Shown here: positions 26,125 to 38,718 of the stretch, one piece after another
Layout of the letters: each line of letters begins with the position of its first letter
Numbering within the stretch: position 1 is the first letter of the stretch
Source: Macrobrachium rosenbergii
Taxonomy: Eukaryota > Arthropoda > Malacostraca > Decapoda > Palaemonidae
Length of the DNA: 64,000 nucleotides
Assembly: GCF_040412425.1 (NCBI RefSeq)
Contig: NC_089744.1
Coordinates: 26,747,501-26,811,500, forward strand
Direction: 5' to 3'
Translations under genes and position numbers: made by a program
The notes under the pieces: generated by a model
Seen by the model: the letters and a program-made list of their open reading frames with translations, nothing else
Databases searched by the model: none
What the model was told of the DNA's origin: nothing

Positions 26125-27016
26125 TACAAATATTACTGCTGTTCGCCCTCGTAACTTTTGATTGTAAAAATATCAGCCTGACTGAGACCGGGAAAAGACA
26201 TTGTCTATATAGGTGCGTCTTAGTTCAAACCTTAACGTCCGTTGGAGAACGGGATAGGTAAGTTAGGCCTTTTACCCTATAGGAAAATTTCCTATCAGCC
26301 TTAAGAATAGGTGGTCCTAAGGTCCCCTTTTCCTTCCTACCTGTCTCATGGCGAATGTTTTGAATACAAGAACGTGGACACCTGGGGTGATTGTTGTTGA
26401 CCTAGGCCGGTCCGAGAACTTCAGAGAGAACCAAGCTTTCGGAGAGATAACACGTCCAGTTGGACCTCTTCCCCCTTTCTTTGTCTATTATTCTATTAGT
26501 GAAGTGAAGAAACAATTGCAAGAACTCCACGTCGGTCGTTGATGCGCACAACGTTCGTCCTAAGGTAAAGTCGCTTTTTGTTCAAAACTTCGCCCATTCT
26601 TTTATCCTTTTTCTGTATTTCAAATTTCCTTTGTTCCCCCTTCAGCCACCACTTACGGTATATGTGTTCACGAAGTCTAGATTAAGTCAAATTATTTTAT
26701 TGTTAGCTTCAACCCCATTATTCCAGTAAAATACCTAGGATTTAGGGTAAGCAAAATCAGGTTAAATCTCGATGCTTTTTGTATGCCTCGCGTCCGAATG
26801 TTTGGAAGAACCGTTGCGTTTAAAATCAAATTCATCTCAAATATTCTTTGTTAAGGTTAATAACCCTTAACTGGCGACCTTTGGCTAATTAACGTCTGTC
26901 TTTGAGGTTAACTTTTGGCTTCAAGTGACAGGTTACGTGTAATCTTGGTTTGCAGGGCCGTAAAAATTACGTAAATTGAATAATACATGATCAACCAAGA
27001 CCTCCCACACGTAACA
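26122..27016 (+). repeat. 5' LTR
   Basis: Matches 32223-33121 almost throughout. Starts TTTTACAAATATTACTGC and ends CACACGTAACA. The outermost bases (TTTTAC and GTAACA) are imperfect inverses. It contains an open frame (26348-26542, starting MANVLNTRTWTPGV) that is conserved in both LTRs simply because the LTRs are near-identical. Confidence 0.9.
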
Positions 27017-27036
27017 TTGGCGACCTTGCCAGGATC
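27017..27036 (+). promoter_or_regulatory. Primer-binding site (tRNA primer)
   Basis: TGGCGACCTTGCCAGGAT begins one base after the LTR end. TGGCGACC resembles primer-binding sites matched to tRNA-Arg in 412/mdg1-like elements, from memory. The tRNA identity is unproven. Confidence 0.6.
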
Positions 27037-28214
27037 TAAAGTACATTTTAGAGAAAGAATCTGGAGAAAAGGAAATTAAAATTACATTAATTCCAAAAAA
27101 AAATAAAAGTCAGATATCGAACTCCATTTCATTCTTCCAAACAAGGAACGAGGCATAATAATAAGCAGTAAAGAGAATAGTTATAATAACAAGTGTAGCG
27201 AGAATTAGCGTAGGAAAGGGTGCGTCGAGAGCAGAGTCATAATTTATAACGTTTAAGACAAGGACATTGTACCGTGTTCGGATTGTGAGTCAAGTCGTTC
27301 AAGTAACGAATTCAAAGGCCGAGAATCGCGGAGCCCAGCTCATGTACACAAAGTAATTTAGAAATCGCGTCGGAAATTCCGATCGTTATTGTTTGCATGT
27401 AGCGGGAATCATTCAAAAAACCGTGTCAGTGAAGTAGCAAACGAACTGAAATAGTAATTTTACAATAAAGGTACCGTTCAACAACGTAAATTTACGCAGG
27501 CAAGCTAGCATTTCTCTTTTCATTCTTTGTTTAATGTCCGGGTGAGAATACGATAACAAAGACAAAGTTGTTTGGTAATTTAGTTTTCCATCCGTAACGT
27601 AAAACACTATGCATGATTGGTATATTTAAAGTAAAATCTGGATACCTGCATTTGTTGCGTTGTTTTGAATTTGTTTGAAAAAGAAAATACCCGCCATCTT
27701 GGATCCCTCCGCCATGTTCGCGCGGTTGTTTTGAAATTGTTCGAACTGTTTGTGAGAGAACGGCCATTTTGGGGTTTCCTTCGCCGACCGAGGTGTTTTG
27801 AAATTTAGGCCTAACGGGACCTTGGCCGCCATCTCAACGACCTTGTTATTGTGACGTCGACTCTGCTCCCCGCCACTCTTGGGGCATATATTTTTTTTTT
27901 GCTTTTGTGCGAACCCACCTCCTAATATCTTAGCTAGGAAAAAACCAAAAGATAATTTAGGCAGGGAAAGTTAGGCCTTAGTTAGGAGTAATAACAAGTT
28001 CCTATACGAATACCTACTATAAAATCATATAAAGAAAATTTAAAATTTTACGATAAACTTTTGTGACGTCGGCTCCCGGGAAAATTAAGATAATAAAGTA
28101 ATCCCTAAGGAAGCCAAGACGACGCATCTATATCATTTTATTAAGATCCATGCCATTGTGCATGTATAAAATCTTTGTTTACATGTTCTCAAGCAGCAAG
28201 AAATTCGCTGATTG

Positions 28215-28290
<76 letters not shown>

Positions 28291-29026
28291 ATTCAAGTAA
28301 GCATTCCTAACCTAAGTGTACGTGACCCTCTTCAAAGAAAGAACGGCCGACACTAGGCTAATTAATTCGAATACTTAAACCAATTAAAAGAAAACACCTC
28401 TGTCCCACAATAGATGAGGACAAGTTAAGAGTAATTACAATACAGTGATAAACTGTCGGTCACGAGTGAGGCCTGCTATCCAGACCGAAGCAAACAGTAG
28501 TTTTCACCCTCTGAAAAAAAAAAGTTGCCGGTACTGGGACCAGCCACTCACGAGGATCTTTAGGAAAAAAAAAAACCAAATTCACTTTATTCCACAGTGC
28601 CAATAATTTGCAGCACTCATCACTTGAATAGCTTACACTCTCTCTCTCTCTCTCTCTTTACCTTCCCTTTCTCTCTCATTCGATTGTTGCACTCTGCAGG
28701 GGTGTAGAGTGCCTTTCCTCCCATATAGCCTAGTTGGACTCCAGTAGAGGGTCCCTAGGAACACATTGGCACCATAAGTGCCACCAAGCAAGAATCCAGA
28801 AAAATAAATAAAACAAAACCAAAGGGAACACAGAAGAGAAGGTTCTTCTGGAACCTAACCTGCACCAGTGCCTAGGGATACTGAGTGCCACCAGTGTGAC
28901 CTGTACACGGCACACCCAAACTACAGTGCCACCTTTTGAAAGGGGTGCCACGTCATTTGAAGAGACACTTCCTCGCTGCCCAAGTACGCCCGTCGACCCG
29001 GTTAGACGCCCTTCCCCACCAGAACC
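27037..29026 (+). other. Long untranslated leader of the LTR element
   Basis: About 2 kb without a supported frame. It holds four GCCAT motifs near 27692, 27710, 27762 and 27828 (see findings), a (CT)n run at 28218-28287 and a shorter one near 28638. Minus-strand frames in 27413-27832 are not supported. Confidence 0.6.
28218..28287. repeat. (CT)n microsatellite inside the leader
   Basis: About 34 CT units. Confidence 0.95.
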
Positions 29027-29632
29027 ATGGCAGCAGAGCATTATAAAACTTTCCTGGGGCTGGGGACGGCGGCAGGTCTCACCGGCTCGGAACTTACTAC
29101 CTGGGTTAAGGAGCAAGTGGACGACTTGGCCAAGCGGGAGAAGGAAGAAAGACTCGAGCAGAGGAAGTATGAAGCCGAGCAGAGGAAGTATGAAGAAGAA
29201 CGAAGGGTGTATGAAGCCGAGCAAAGGCAGTATGAAGAGGAAAGAGAAGAAAGAAGGAGACAGCATGAGTTAGCCTGCAAGGAAACTGAGTTGGCCCTAA
29301 AGGAGAAGGAGCTCGAGCTTGAGAGAGCGAAAATGGAGAATGCCGAAGCTATGGCTAGCCATCAAGCCTCCAGTCCTACACCTGCTGCATCAAACGCTCC
29401 AATTTCGAGCATCAATTCCCTAGTCCCCAAGTGGACTGAGGACGAGCCAGAAGCATGGCTGGAGGAGATCGAGGCTCTTTTCGATAACTACAGCACCACG
29501 GAGACGGAGAGAGCCTTAATACTAGCCAAGCATATGGAGGGAAAAGCCAAGGCAGCGCTTGGCTCACTGGAGAAGAGCCAGAGAGGCAACATGGCGGAAG
29601 TTCGTAGAGTCATTACAAAGGCCTCGAAATAA
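29027..29632 (+). pseudogene. Gag, N-terminal part
   Basis: 201 codons from ATG 29027. Residues about 35-105 form a highly charged coiled coil with repeated (Q/E)RKYE(A/E)E units. Residues about 135-185 (WTEDEPEAWLEEIEALFDNY, then ILAKHMEGKAKAALGSL) resemble the SCAN/capsid fold region of gypsy-type Gag proteins. The frame stops at 29630-29632; the continuation is in another frame beginning about 29626, which points to a single-base loss rather than a real end. This is the structural protein of the retroelement particle. Confidence 0.8.
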
Positions 29633-31053
29633 CCCCAGAAAAATGGAGACAACGGTTCCGAGGTCTTGCCAAGGAAGTCGGCTGGTCTTGGACGGAATGG
29701 GCATGTCACAAAACCCAGTCCGGCACGCGCTGGTTCGACTCCTTGGCCTGCACGACGTTTGAGGATCTCTTCAATCGGACCATGCTAGAAGACCTTTTCC
29801 AATGTGTGCCAGGGCCCCTTGCAGTATATCTTAACGATAAACAGCCCTCCACACTTATGGAAGCTTGTCGCATGGCTGATTCATGGGAAACCTTCAATCA
29901 GTCGCATAGCACCTCTCAGAAGCGAATCATCCCTCCGGCCTACCTCTCGAACTCCACTCGCCCGAAGAATGGACTGCCTAGCAAGACCCTGTGCAACTAT
30001 TGCAAGAAGGGGGGCCACGCTGAAGCTGAGTGCCGATACAAACTCGGCACTAATAAGCAGCCTAACCCTACCAGCCAGAACTCCGCTCCCGATTCATCCG
30101 CTCAGCCCTCTCCTCCAACAGTTACTGCAGGCCACCGAGCCCATCCAAAAGGCCCGTGCAAATCCTGTGGGGCTGCTAGCCACTACAATGCTGGATCTCC
30201 GGCCTGTCCACATCATGTCCCCACCACCAAATTTGTCAACCTAATCAGCACTTCATTTTCTGCTGCTGGTCCGCACCGGATCCTTTACCCCGAGAGACTG
30301 GAAACCCAGTTCATCTCGGTGGCCCCTCTTCAGAGCACTAGCCTGCCAGTGACCCTTCCGGTCACAGTAGACACTGCGGCAGATATTAGCCTGATCGCCA
30401 GGGCCCAAGTGCCAGCCGGTGCCATGGTTGACGAAGAAACCCGGTGGGAAATGAAGTGGATAGAGGGCCACGCCATTACCGTTCCTACAGTCCAACTCCA
30501 GGTTATGACACCTTGGGGCACGATACCCCACCGCCTCGGCGTGGTAGGTGGAATTCGGCCCGGAGTGGTCTTCTTGTTGGGTCGGGATCTTCTCTGCGGA
30601 AGCCCGTCACCAACGCCACTCCGCAGCCACGTTACCTCCTCCATGGAGGCCCCAGTTAAAACTCTCAACCATGACAAACCTCCACCTTCCGCCCACCAAA
30701 GTGGTCCGCGGAAGGGGCACCACCCAACCTATTTCAGGCCTAGCCCTCTCCAATCGCGAAGGGCTGGCCCACCAAGAGGTCCTCCCCCTCCGCGAAGAGA
30801 GATTCAGGAGGAGCAGTACCGCTGCAGGACATGCAAGCGGGCAGACCACTCCACAAATTGGGAGGGCTGCCCAAGCAAGCAACGCCCAGCGGACGCCCCC
30901 GAACAAAACTCTAGGAGAGGCTACGATCTCCTGCTGGGGCAGGAATCTCTGCCGCAGCCAAAACCCAAGTCGTCCCGAGAGGTATTGCACCTCCGGACCC
31001 CTTGTCAGGCATGCCTGACCTCAACTGCTGCCAGTGCCACTTGCGAGCACTGA
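29626..31053 (+). pseudogene. Gag C-terminal part, zinc knuckles and protease
   Basis: Open from 29626, in the frame after the upstream break, to the stop at 31051-31053. Early residues match the second half of a SCAN-like capsid (PLAVYLNDKQPSTLMEACRM). Next comes a canonical CCHC knuckle, CNYCKKGGHAEAEC (about 29992). A second knuckle-like motif, CKSCGAASHYNAGSPAC, is at about 30160. An aspartic protease region follows, VTVDTAADISLI (about 30361) with a late LLGRDLL (about 30583). A third knuckle-like CRTCKRADHSTNWEGC lies after the protease (about 30821). The active-site triad reads DTA rather than DTG or DSG. No RT follows. Confidence 0.8.
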
Positions 31054-31510
31054 GCAGTGCCAGACTCCGTCCGCCACGGACGTTGAGCTACCAATGGAAA
31101 AGGCCCTATGCGGGTCTAAATCATGAGGCGAATCCTCCTCCGGGAGATTTAGGATTCCCCATGCAGTTGATCATCGCGACTGGAGAGCCTCCAGCACCCG
31201 AAACTTCTTCTTTGCAAAATTTGAATCCAGGGGATGAACCCCTGGAGGATCGAAATGGTACCCCTCCCTTGGAAGACCAGGAACTGGCATCCTCGGACGC
31301 AGAAGTCGAGATCGCTCTCGCTCGGTTGTCGCAGAGCAGCCGGAGTAGGGAGTCCTCCCGCAGCTTTTGCAGTTGCCCCTGACTTCGCGCCCGCTAGCCC
31401 TTCTGGCCTGTCCCCGGAGTCGGTGCTCTCATCACCTGCTAGGCCAGCTACTGATAGGCCTTGGAGGAAACCGAAGAAGAAGAAGAAGGGGCGGAAGAGA
31501 GCCCAGTAGT
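31054..31510 (+). pseudogene. Downstream coding-like tail of the LTR element
   Basis: Two overlapping frames (31002-31382 and 31234-31509) show protein-like composition. The first is acidic with LEDQELASSDAEVEIALARL. The second is proline/serine-rich and ends in a basic stretch RKPKKKKKGRKRAQ. A frameshift near 31340 probably separates one original frame. It has no RT, RNase H or integrase motif, and its role is unknown. Confidence 0.4.
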
Positions 31511-32211
31511 TGCCGAGCTATACGCTCATCCTGGCACTAGTGCCCTCTCGGCACAGTGCCCTAACATCTAAGAGTGATCCTGGCCCCTTGCCCAGAGAAG
31601 GTAGCCAGTGTGATCTCTTTCCTTTTATTTGTACCTAGCCTAGGCCACCTTAAAGTACAGTACATCAATTTAGTAACCTTGTTCTTTCCACTTACCACCG
31701 AGCCGCAGTAATCATGTAAGTAGCCTAACTAATTTCAGTAATCTCAACTATTGTGAAACGAGCCACGATGCTCGTGACACGCATGGCCTAAGACCTCAGT
31801 GAGGCACCCATTTATCATATGAGGCAACCCTCATGAATTAACTAGTAAATTTTAATTGTATTAAACATAAACCATGTTGTAATTTAGTTAGAATATTAAC
31901 TCTTATGTTGGTGCTACGGTCGGGTTAGGATAGGTTAGGCTAGGGAATATCATAGAGAACGTACCACTAGGCTAGGTCTAAAACACATCATGATTGTAGG
32001 AGGTAGCCTATAATAACCGTGAGCACCTTCTAGTACTATTAGAATTAGGTTAAGTAGTGATTATAGCTCATATCCTATCTAGGGTTAGGTAGTTCTGTAG
32101 CTAGGTAGGCTAACCAGGACTAATCTGCTCAGGGAAGGAGAGTAACCTATAGAGGCGAACAGCTTGTTTAGTATAGACCTTCACGCCCGAAAAGGGAGTG
32201 AAGGCCCTCTT
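31511..32211 (+). other. 3' untranslated part of the LTR element
   Basis: No coding frame. It contains scattered TTAGG/TAGG words (31921-31946 and 32091-32112) that recall the arthropod telomere unit but are irregular. Confidence 0.5.
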
Positions 32212-32221
32212 AAGGGGGGAG
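32212..32221 (+). promoter_or_regulatory. Polypurine tract
   Basis: AAGGGGGGAG lies immediately before the 3' LTR, the expected priming site for plus-strand DNA synthesis. Confidence 0.75.
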
Positions 32222-32222
32222 C

Positions 32223-33121
32223 TTTTATAAATATTACTGCTGTTCGCCCTCTATAACTTTTGATTGTAAAAATATCAGCCTGACTGAGACCGGGAAAAGA
32301 CATTGTCTATATAGGTGCGTCTTAGTTCAAAATTTAACGTCCGTTGGAGAACGGGATAGGTAAGTTAGGCCTTTTACCCTATAGGAAAATTTCCTATCAG
32401 CCTTAAGAATAGGTGGTCCTAAGGTCCCTTTTCCTTCCTACCTGTCTCATGGCGAATGTTTTGAATACAAGAACGTGGACACCTGGGGTGATTGTTGTTG
32501 ACCTAGGCCGGTCCGAGAACTTCAGAGAGAACCAAGCTTTCGGAGAGATAACACGTCCAGTTGGACCTCTTCCCCCTTTCTTTGTCTATTATTCTATTAG
32601 TGAAGTGAAGAAACAATTGCAAGAACTCCACGTCCGGTCGTTGATGCGCACAACGTTCGTCCTAAGGTAAAGTCGATTCTTTTTGTTCAAAACTTCGCCC
32701 ATTCTTTTATCCTTTTTCTGTATTTCAAATTTCCTTTGTTCCCCCTTCAGCCACCACTTACGGTATATGTGTTCACGAAGTCTAGATTAAGTCAAATTAT
32801 TTTATTGTTAGCTTCAACCCCATTATTCCAGTAAAATACCTAGGATTTAGGGTAAGCAAAATCAGGTTAAATCTCGATGCTTTTGTATGCCTCGCGTCCG
32901 AATGTTTGGAAGAACCGTTGCGTTTTAAAATCAAATTCATCTCAAATATTCTTTGTTAAGGTTAATAACCCTTAACTGGCGACCTTTGGCTAATTAACGT
33001 CTGTCTTTGAGGTTAACTTTTGGCTTCAAGTGACAGGTTACGTGTAATCTTGGTTTGCAGGGCCGTAAAAATTACGTAAATTGAATAATACATGATCAAC
33101 CAAGACCTCCCACACGTAACA
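32223..33121 (+). repeat. 3' LTR
   Basis: Near-identical to 26122-27016, with a few single-base indels and substitutions. Ends GTAACA, then ATAT. Confidence 0.9.
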
Positions 33122-33299
33122 ATATGTATATTATATATATATATATATGTATGACACACATGATATATGTATTTATGTGTATGTATATATGTATGTATGT
33201 TTGCAGGTGTGTCTTTAAGCGCATATATATTTTCAACGTTAAGCTATATCCTCTTACAAGGCGAGGTTCCGGAGAGAAGAAAAACAGTATCACTTATAA

Positions 33300-33357
<58 letters not shown>
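33300..33357. repeat. (TA)n microsatellite
   Basis: About 28 TA units, followed by short (ATAG)n at about 33380-33397. Confidence 0.95.
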
Positions 33358-33360
<3 letters not shown>

Positions 33361-33550
33361 CATATATAAATATATTGACAGATAGATAGATAGATAGATT
33401 GATACAGGGATAACGTGCAATTTAAGAATGGTAAGTTGAGAAACAGTTGCATTACAAATGTCAATTATTGTACTTTCGTATTTACTGACTTGTCAAGCAT
33501 CTCGGTACTGTGGCAAACAGCCCACCTTTTGTTTTAACTGTCTTTAAAAG

Positions 33551-33800
33551 AAAACTATTGAGATGGCTTTGTCTGTTCGTTCGCACTTTTCCTGCCCCCC
33601 CCCCCCCCAATCATCAAACATACCAAATTGCAGCCCTCTAGCCTCAGTAGTTTTTATTTTTTAAGGTTAAAGTTAGCCATGATCGTGCGTATGGCACCGA
33701 CAACACAGGCCACCACCGGGCCGAGGGTGAGAGCTTCATGGGCCGTGGCATTTTTCGCTGTACAGAAAACTCGATTGCGCCGAAGACACTTCGGAAATTT
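33551..33800 (+). mobile_element. Dispersed repeat family A, copy 2 (left hairpin arm lost)
   Basis: Shares GGCTTTGTCTGTTCGTTCGC, CATACCAAATTGCAGCCCTC, CCACCACCGGGCCG and CTCGATTGCGCCGAAG with 1903-2245. The left arm of the hairpin is replaced by a run of C at about 33595-33608. Confidence 0.75.
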
Positions 33801-34124
33801 TTTACTTGTTTTTATTAGATACAAATGGCCCAGACATGTAAAAAAAGGAAATTTGCTTATGTTATTGGGAATTGTCACACTATTCAGTTATGATTTAAAT
33901 AAAAAAATAATTTTCGTAGTCTACCTATATATCTTAGTAGGCCTTGAGACGTCATTAAAAGTCTGGTAGTATTATATCACGTGAATAGCAAAGGATTCTA
34001 GAATGTTAACATTTCTGTTTGAGCTAAATTTATATGCTTTCATAAATCTATTATTACTCTGAAGCAGTTATGGAAAGGCAGATTCTTTTGTCCTAACAAA
34101 TCCTTTTACCCCTGCAGGGAAGTG
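33801..34124. other. No recognised gene
   Basis: Nothing recognised. Confidence 0.5.
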
Positions 34125-34432
34125 GGTGGTTAGTGCTGTCATGGTGCACTGTAGGCAATACTTAAGGCTCTTTGCAGCATTCCCTTGGCCCCTAACTGCA
34201 ACCCCTTTCATTCCTTTTGCTGTACCTCCGTTCCTATTCTCTTTCTTCCATCATACTTTCCACCCTCTCCTAACAATTGTTTCATAGCACAACTGCGAGG
34301 TTTTTCCCACTGTTACACTTTCAAAACATCTTTACTCTTCAATTTCCCTTTCCGCACTGAATGGCCTCATAGGTCCCAGTGCTTGCCTCTGGCCTAAATT
34401 TAATGCTCCACTCCATTCCATTCCAATCACAT
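34125..34432 (+). mobile_element. Dispersed SINE-like repeat family C, copy 1
   Basis: Contains GGTGCACTGTAGGCAATACT, GCTGTACCTCCGTTC, CCACCCTCTCCTAACAATTG and CCTCATAGGTCCCAGTGCTT, ending GGCCTAAATTTAATG and CATTCC units. Copies 2 (48800-49105) and 3 (58240-58495, inverted) share the same blocks in the same order. Length is about 300 bp and non-coding. From memory it is abundant in decapod genomes. Confidence 0.8.
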
Positions 34433-34791
34433 TCATCGTTTTAGAAAACGCTTGGATTCTAACCCCTTACATGCGCTGCTTATGAATATTTAGAATCTAA
34501 TTACATTTCACTCCTCTAATGCGCAGCGCTCTTCCGCCATCACTGAAATTCACGGAAATACCTTTTCCAAGACGCATTCTTAGGCCCTAACTTGCCGAAA
34601 ATTTCACCGCAGGATTTGTCAGCTTATAAGACTCGAGTTAACATAGCCTAAGCTCATTCTCTGAACCCCTGCGTCAGGGCCTTGAGTGATTAATAGCCTT
34701 CGTAAATTGCCTTTGCTTATTATATATAAAAGACGGTTTTGAAAAAAAAAAAATGCTCATTTTTCCGTGATAGAGTGGAGGCGACGACGAT

Positions 34792-34794
<3 letters not shown>
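34433..34794. other. No recognised gene
   Basis: Nothing recognised apart from an A-run near 34741. Confidence 0.5.

Positions 34795-34862
<68 letters not shown>
34795..34862. repeat. (TC)n microsatellite
   Basis: About 33 TC units. Confidence 0.95.
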
Positions 34863-34864
<2 letters not shown>

Positions 34865-37479
34865 AAAGCGTTGTTATTGCTTATGAATCACCAAACTCGT
34901 TCAGCGTAGAAGATAATGAGTTTTACAGTGTTGATGCCAAAGTAGACAGAGTTTAAATATGTCGGAGTTTTTGTGGAAAAGATTTATTTAGATTACATAT
35001 AAGCCCTATACTTTGAAGTGTTTAAATTACATGTGATACTGTTTTGCAGACGAGACAGTTTTACAGGGATGTGGAGAATAAGTTTATTATCAAACAAAAG
35101 AAAATTCAGCAAATTAATTTGAACTGAAGTGAAAATGTCTTTCTGTTAATTAATCAAATTAAGTTATTTACCATAACTGAAATTGCTTATCCGAAGGTTG
35201 CTACATCTTCATTAAAATCAGAACCGCTTTTCGGTTCGCCTGAGCTGAAAGTTCACTTGGGTTTTTCTGATCAAAGTCGGTTTGGATCATGTTTATACAG
35301 ATGGCGAGTCACGGCCCCCTTCCGTATGGGAGGTGCTTGAGAGATGTGGAAAATAGGGCGGTTTCGTTTTAAAAATGGTTCTCTCGAGAACTATTGGACC
35401 AGAAATGGCGATACCTATGTAAAAGCTTCCTTATGTAGTGTGCATTCAAGCTTGTTAGAGCAATGGCCCCTGGTCCAGATTGGGAACAAGAGAGACCCAG
35501 AATATACAAAAAAATGGTCAGGGGAAAAATCTTTCAAAATCTTTCAAAATAGGGCTACAGTTTATCAGATGAATATGCAATCATCCTCGTCTAGATTCAG
35601 TTTTGTTCAAATTATGACTTTAAGGGACGGATTGGAGTGACAGTGAGATTCCAAAGCTTATTAAAGGGCCCTTTGCCTCTTTTATATATAGAAATGTAAT
35701 GTAGGATAATTATTGTTGAAAGGAGCTTAGACTGTTAACCTTGACCTAGTATGTCCGTTTATTTATTTAGTATAACATTCGAAATACGAATGTGTAACTT
35801 CGCTGAATAAACGTTGTCCTGTCTATGACTACAGTGATAGAAATAAGACATATATTTTACAATGATTAAGTTCTCTCTTAATCTATCTAGCAGTCACAAC
35901 ATCATAATTGATAATTGATAAAGGAGAGGAAGCTTGCTAACAAGAATGACAGATATTTTCAAAAGGTTCCTTTAACCGATACAGGGGTCAGACATTGCAG
36001 AGATAGTAAGCATTAGCTTTTGAGTGATAGTCTAATACTAGAAGTGTTAAATTCAACCACTGCTACAAATGGTGAAAAAATTATTACATTAAAAAAAGCA
36101 TGAGCTGAATCCATAGAGCGAAGTATGTGAGAATTGTTTGTTAAAAAATCTGTAGGTGAGGATATTAAACCAAACCATGTCCATGTCCATTTTTTATCAA
36201 AAAGCCATCTTGGTATCTGATAACACTGAAATTCCTTAATACTGTGAGGTTTGTCAGGTGATGTGGGTTCGTGGTGTGTTAAACAGGCATTTTCATTTAT
36301 CATTGTTAATTCTTTCAACCCAGTGGAGAGCTGATATAAATCATTAATTGACTTTTTCTTAGTGTGTCTATAAAACTTTATACTTTGCATCCAAATCGGG
36401 TAAGGAGACAAGTTGTCTAATGACGTGATGTTGAAAGATGCGGCGCTGTGGATATACCGAAAAATTTATCTAACCCAGGAAATTGGTGTTACTAGCTTTT
36501 GTGGCTGCCTTACAAAGCATCTTCTATGACGTATATGTAATCTGCCTGGTATCATTCATTTTCACAAACTTGTTCATATGAAAAGAAAAATTACGAGGGT
36601 TTTAACAAGTTTAATCCACATACTGCTGATATATCTTTACAAACTTTATCAAGAGAGAACAGGAATAGACTACTTGATTAAATATTTATTGAATAAATAA
36701 CGTTATCCAGACACATGATTCTAACCCTGGAAAAGCTAGAGTAGTCACTACCAACTCAAAGGCAACCTGGCAAAATGAGTTCTCTTCATTATTAACACTT
36801 ATAAACTCAAATGACACCATACTCACATTTGTTGTTGGTCATTAACCTGTGAAAAAGTAAAAAAGTGAACTCACATCTGTGATTGGTGAGACAAGGTTAG
36901 AACTCAATCTCAATATTTAATTAAAATAAACCTGGTTATTTGCGTGTATTTGATTTTAATGAATTATGATTAAGGTTGTAATTTACAAATCTACTAGCGA
37001 ATCTGTGGACTGCAGGTTATCAAAGTGATGGAACACCAACTTATATTTTATATAATTTAAGAGAATGATAGTAGTAGATTGTGTGACGGTAGCACTGTTC
37101 AGCAAGGGAGCTTTAAAGGGACGGAATTTATATAGTTGGTCTGCATGAAAATGATCTCCGAGCCACGGAAAAGGTCTTTTGTTTACTTGAAAAAAATGAA
37201 ATACGTCCCAACATAACGAACTTAATTAGAACGTTGATGAAGGTAATTCGTTTTTCAACTGAGTGGATGAGGGCGGATCTGTGATGTTAGCTTTACTTTC
37301 AAGGATTAAGACTCTCCATTCATTGATAAAATGTCTCTTCACATTCACATAGGTGGAAATAAGCTGAAAGACCGTTGACAGTTCACCGCACGCTGTACAG
37401 CATATTGCTATGATGATCTCTGCTTTTGAAATGGTTCCGTTTCTCTACTTAAACGGCCGTAATGACTTCACTTAATTAG
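34863..37479. other. No recognised gene; two unsupported open frames
   Basis: The + frame 35344-35640 (98 codons) and the - frame 36013-36411 (132 codons, starting MSPYPIWMQSIKFYR) are the longest non-repeat frames here. Neither shows a domain, good splice context or a neighbour that explains it. The minus frame has ordinary amino-acid composition and could be a fragment of an unrecognised element. Confidence 0.4.
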
Positions 37480-37495
37480 GTGTATATCCATATGG

Positions 37496-38090
<595 letters not shown>

Positions 38091-38101
38091 AAATTCATTT
38101 C

Positions 38102-38260
38102 TCGCTATAATGTGGCTCGGATTCCAAAATAAGCTGTAGGCCCCGTTGCTAAGTAACCAATTGGTTCTTAGCCACGTTAAATAATAAGTCTAATCCTTCG
38201 GGCCAGCCCTAGGAGAGCTGTTAATCAGCTCAGTGGTCTGGTAAAACTAAGGTATACTTA

Positions 38261-38340
<80 letters not shown>

Positions 38341-38366
38341 GGTCTGGTAAAACTAAGGTATACTTA

Positions 38367-38415
<49 letters not shown>
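38102..38415 (+). repeat. Decapod-type dispersed repeat with duplicated tail and (CT)n
   Basis: The block holds TAAGCTGTAGGCCCCGTTGC, GCCACGTTAAATAATAAGTC, CCTTCGGGCCAGCCCTAGGA and CAGCTCAGTGGTCTGGTAAA, which I remember as a common decapod repeat. Its tail CAGTGGTCTGGTAAAACTAA plus GGTATACTTAATTT is repeated at 38230 and 38338, each followed by (CT)n (38263-38337 and 38370-38415). Confidence 0.7.
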
Positions 38416-38420
<5 letters not shown>

Positions 38421-38718
38421 ATGTACTTTTTCAGTGATAATAATAAGTTATCAACATTTCAAGACCGTCGTTGAGTGTCCTCTTGATAATTAATTTCATT
38501 TGCAGGCAACATTTACGTCCATAATATTACGTTTCAACTACAGAATTCATTCTCTTTTAAAAAAGAATGTTTTAACTCGTAGAACAAGTGTGCTATTGAC
38601 ATGGTTATCGAGGAATGACATATTATACTTCTTCTCAGCTTCGTCCTTTGTCGGAGTCGCTGATTGTAATGAGCCTATTCCAGCTGTCCATCTTGAGTGG
38701 CTCTTTACATAACTGTTG

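Larger units (their letters stand above)
26122..33121 (+). mobile_element. Gypsy-type LTR element with Gag and protease only
   Basis: Seven kilobases bounded by LTRs of about 895 and 899 bp that differ at roughly ten places by eye, so the insertion is young. A primer-binding-like site follows the first LTR and a purine tract precedes the second. ATAT flanks both sides, but this lies in TA repeats and is weak as a target duplication. Coding content is Gag (29027 on) and a retroviral-type protease. Between the protease and the 3' LTR only about 1.5 kb remain, with no RT, RNase H or integrase motif in any frame. It therefore looks like a non-autonomous element of the TR-GAG type. Confidence 0.85.

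Noticed and set aside
28730..29280. Minus-strand frames of 178 and 79 codons
   Set aside because: They are antisense to the Gag coding region and owe their length to its base composition.
30253..30990. Several frames on both strands overlapping the Gag-protease frame
   Set aside because: Shadow frames; only 29626-31053 carries CCHC and protease motifs.
31921..31946. Telomere-like TTAGG repeats
   Set aside because: The words are irregular (GGTTAGGATAGGTTAGG) and lie within the 3' part of an LTR element, not in a tandem TTAGG array.
36013..36411. 132-codon minus-strand frame as a gene
   Set aside because: No domain, no splice context and no neighbours; kept only as a note.
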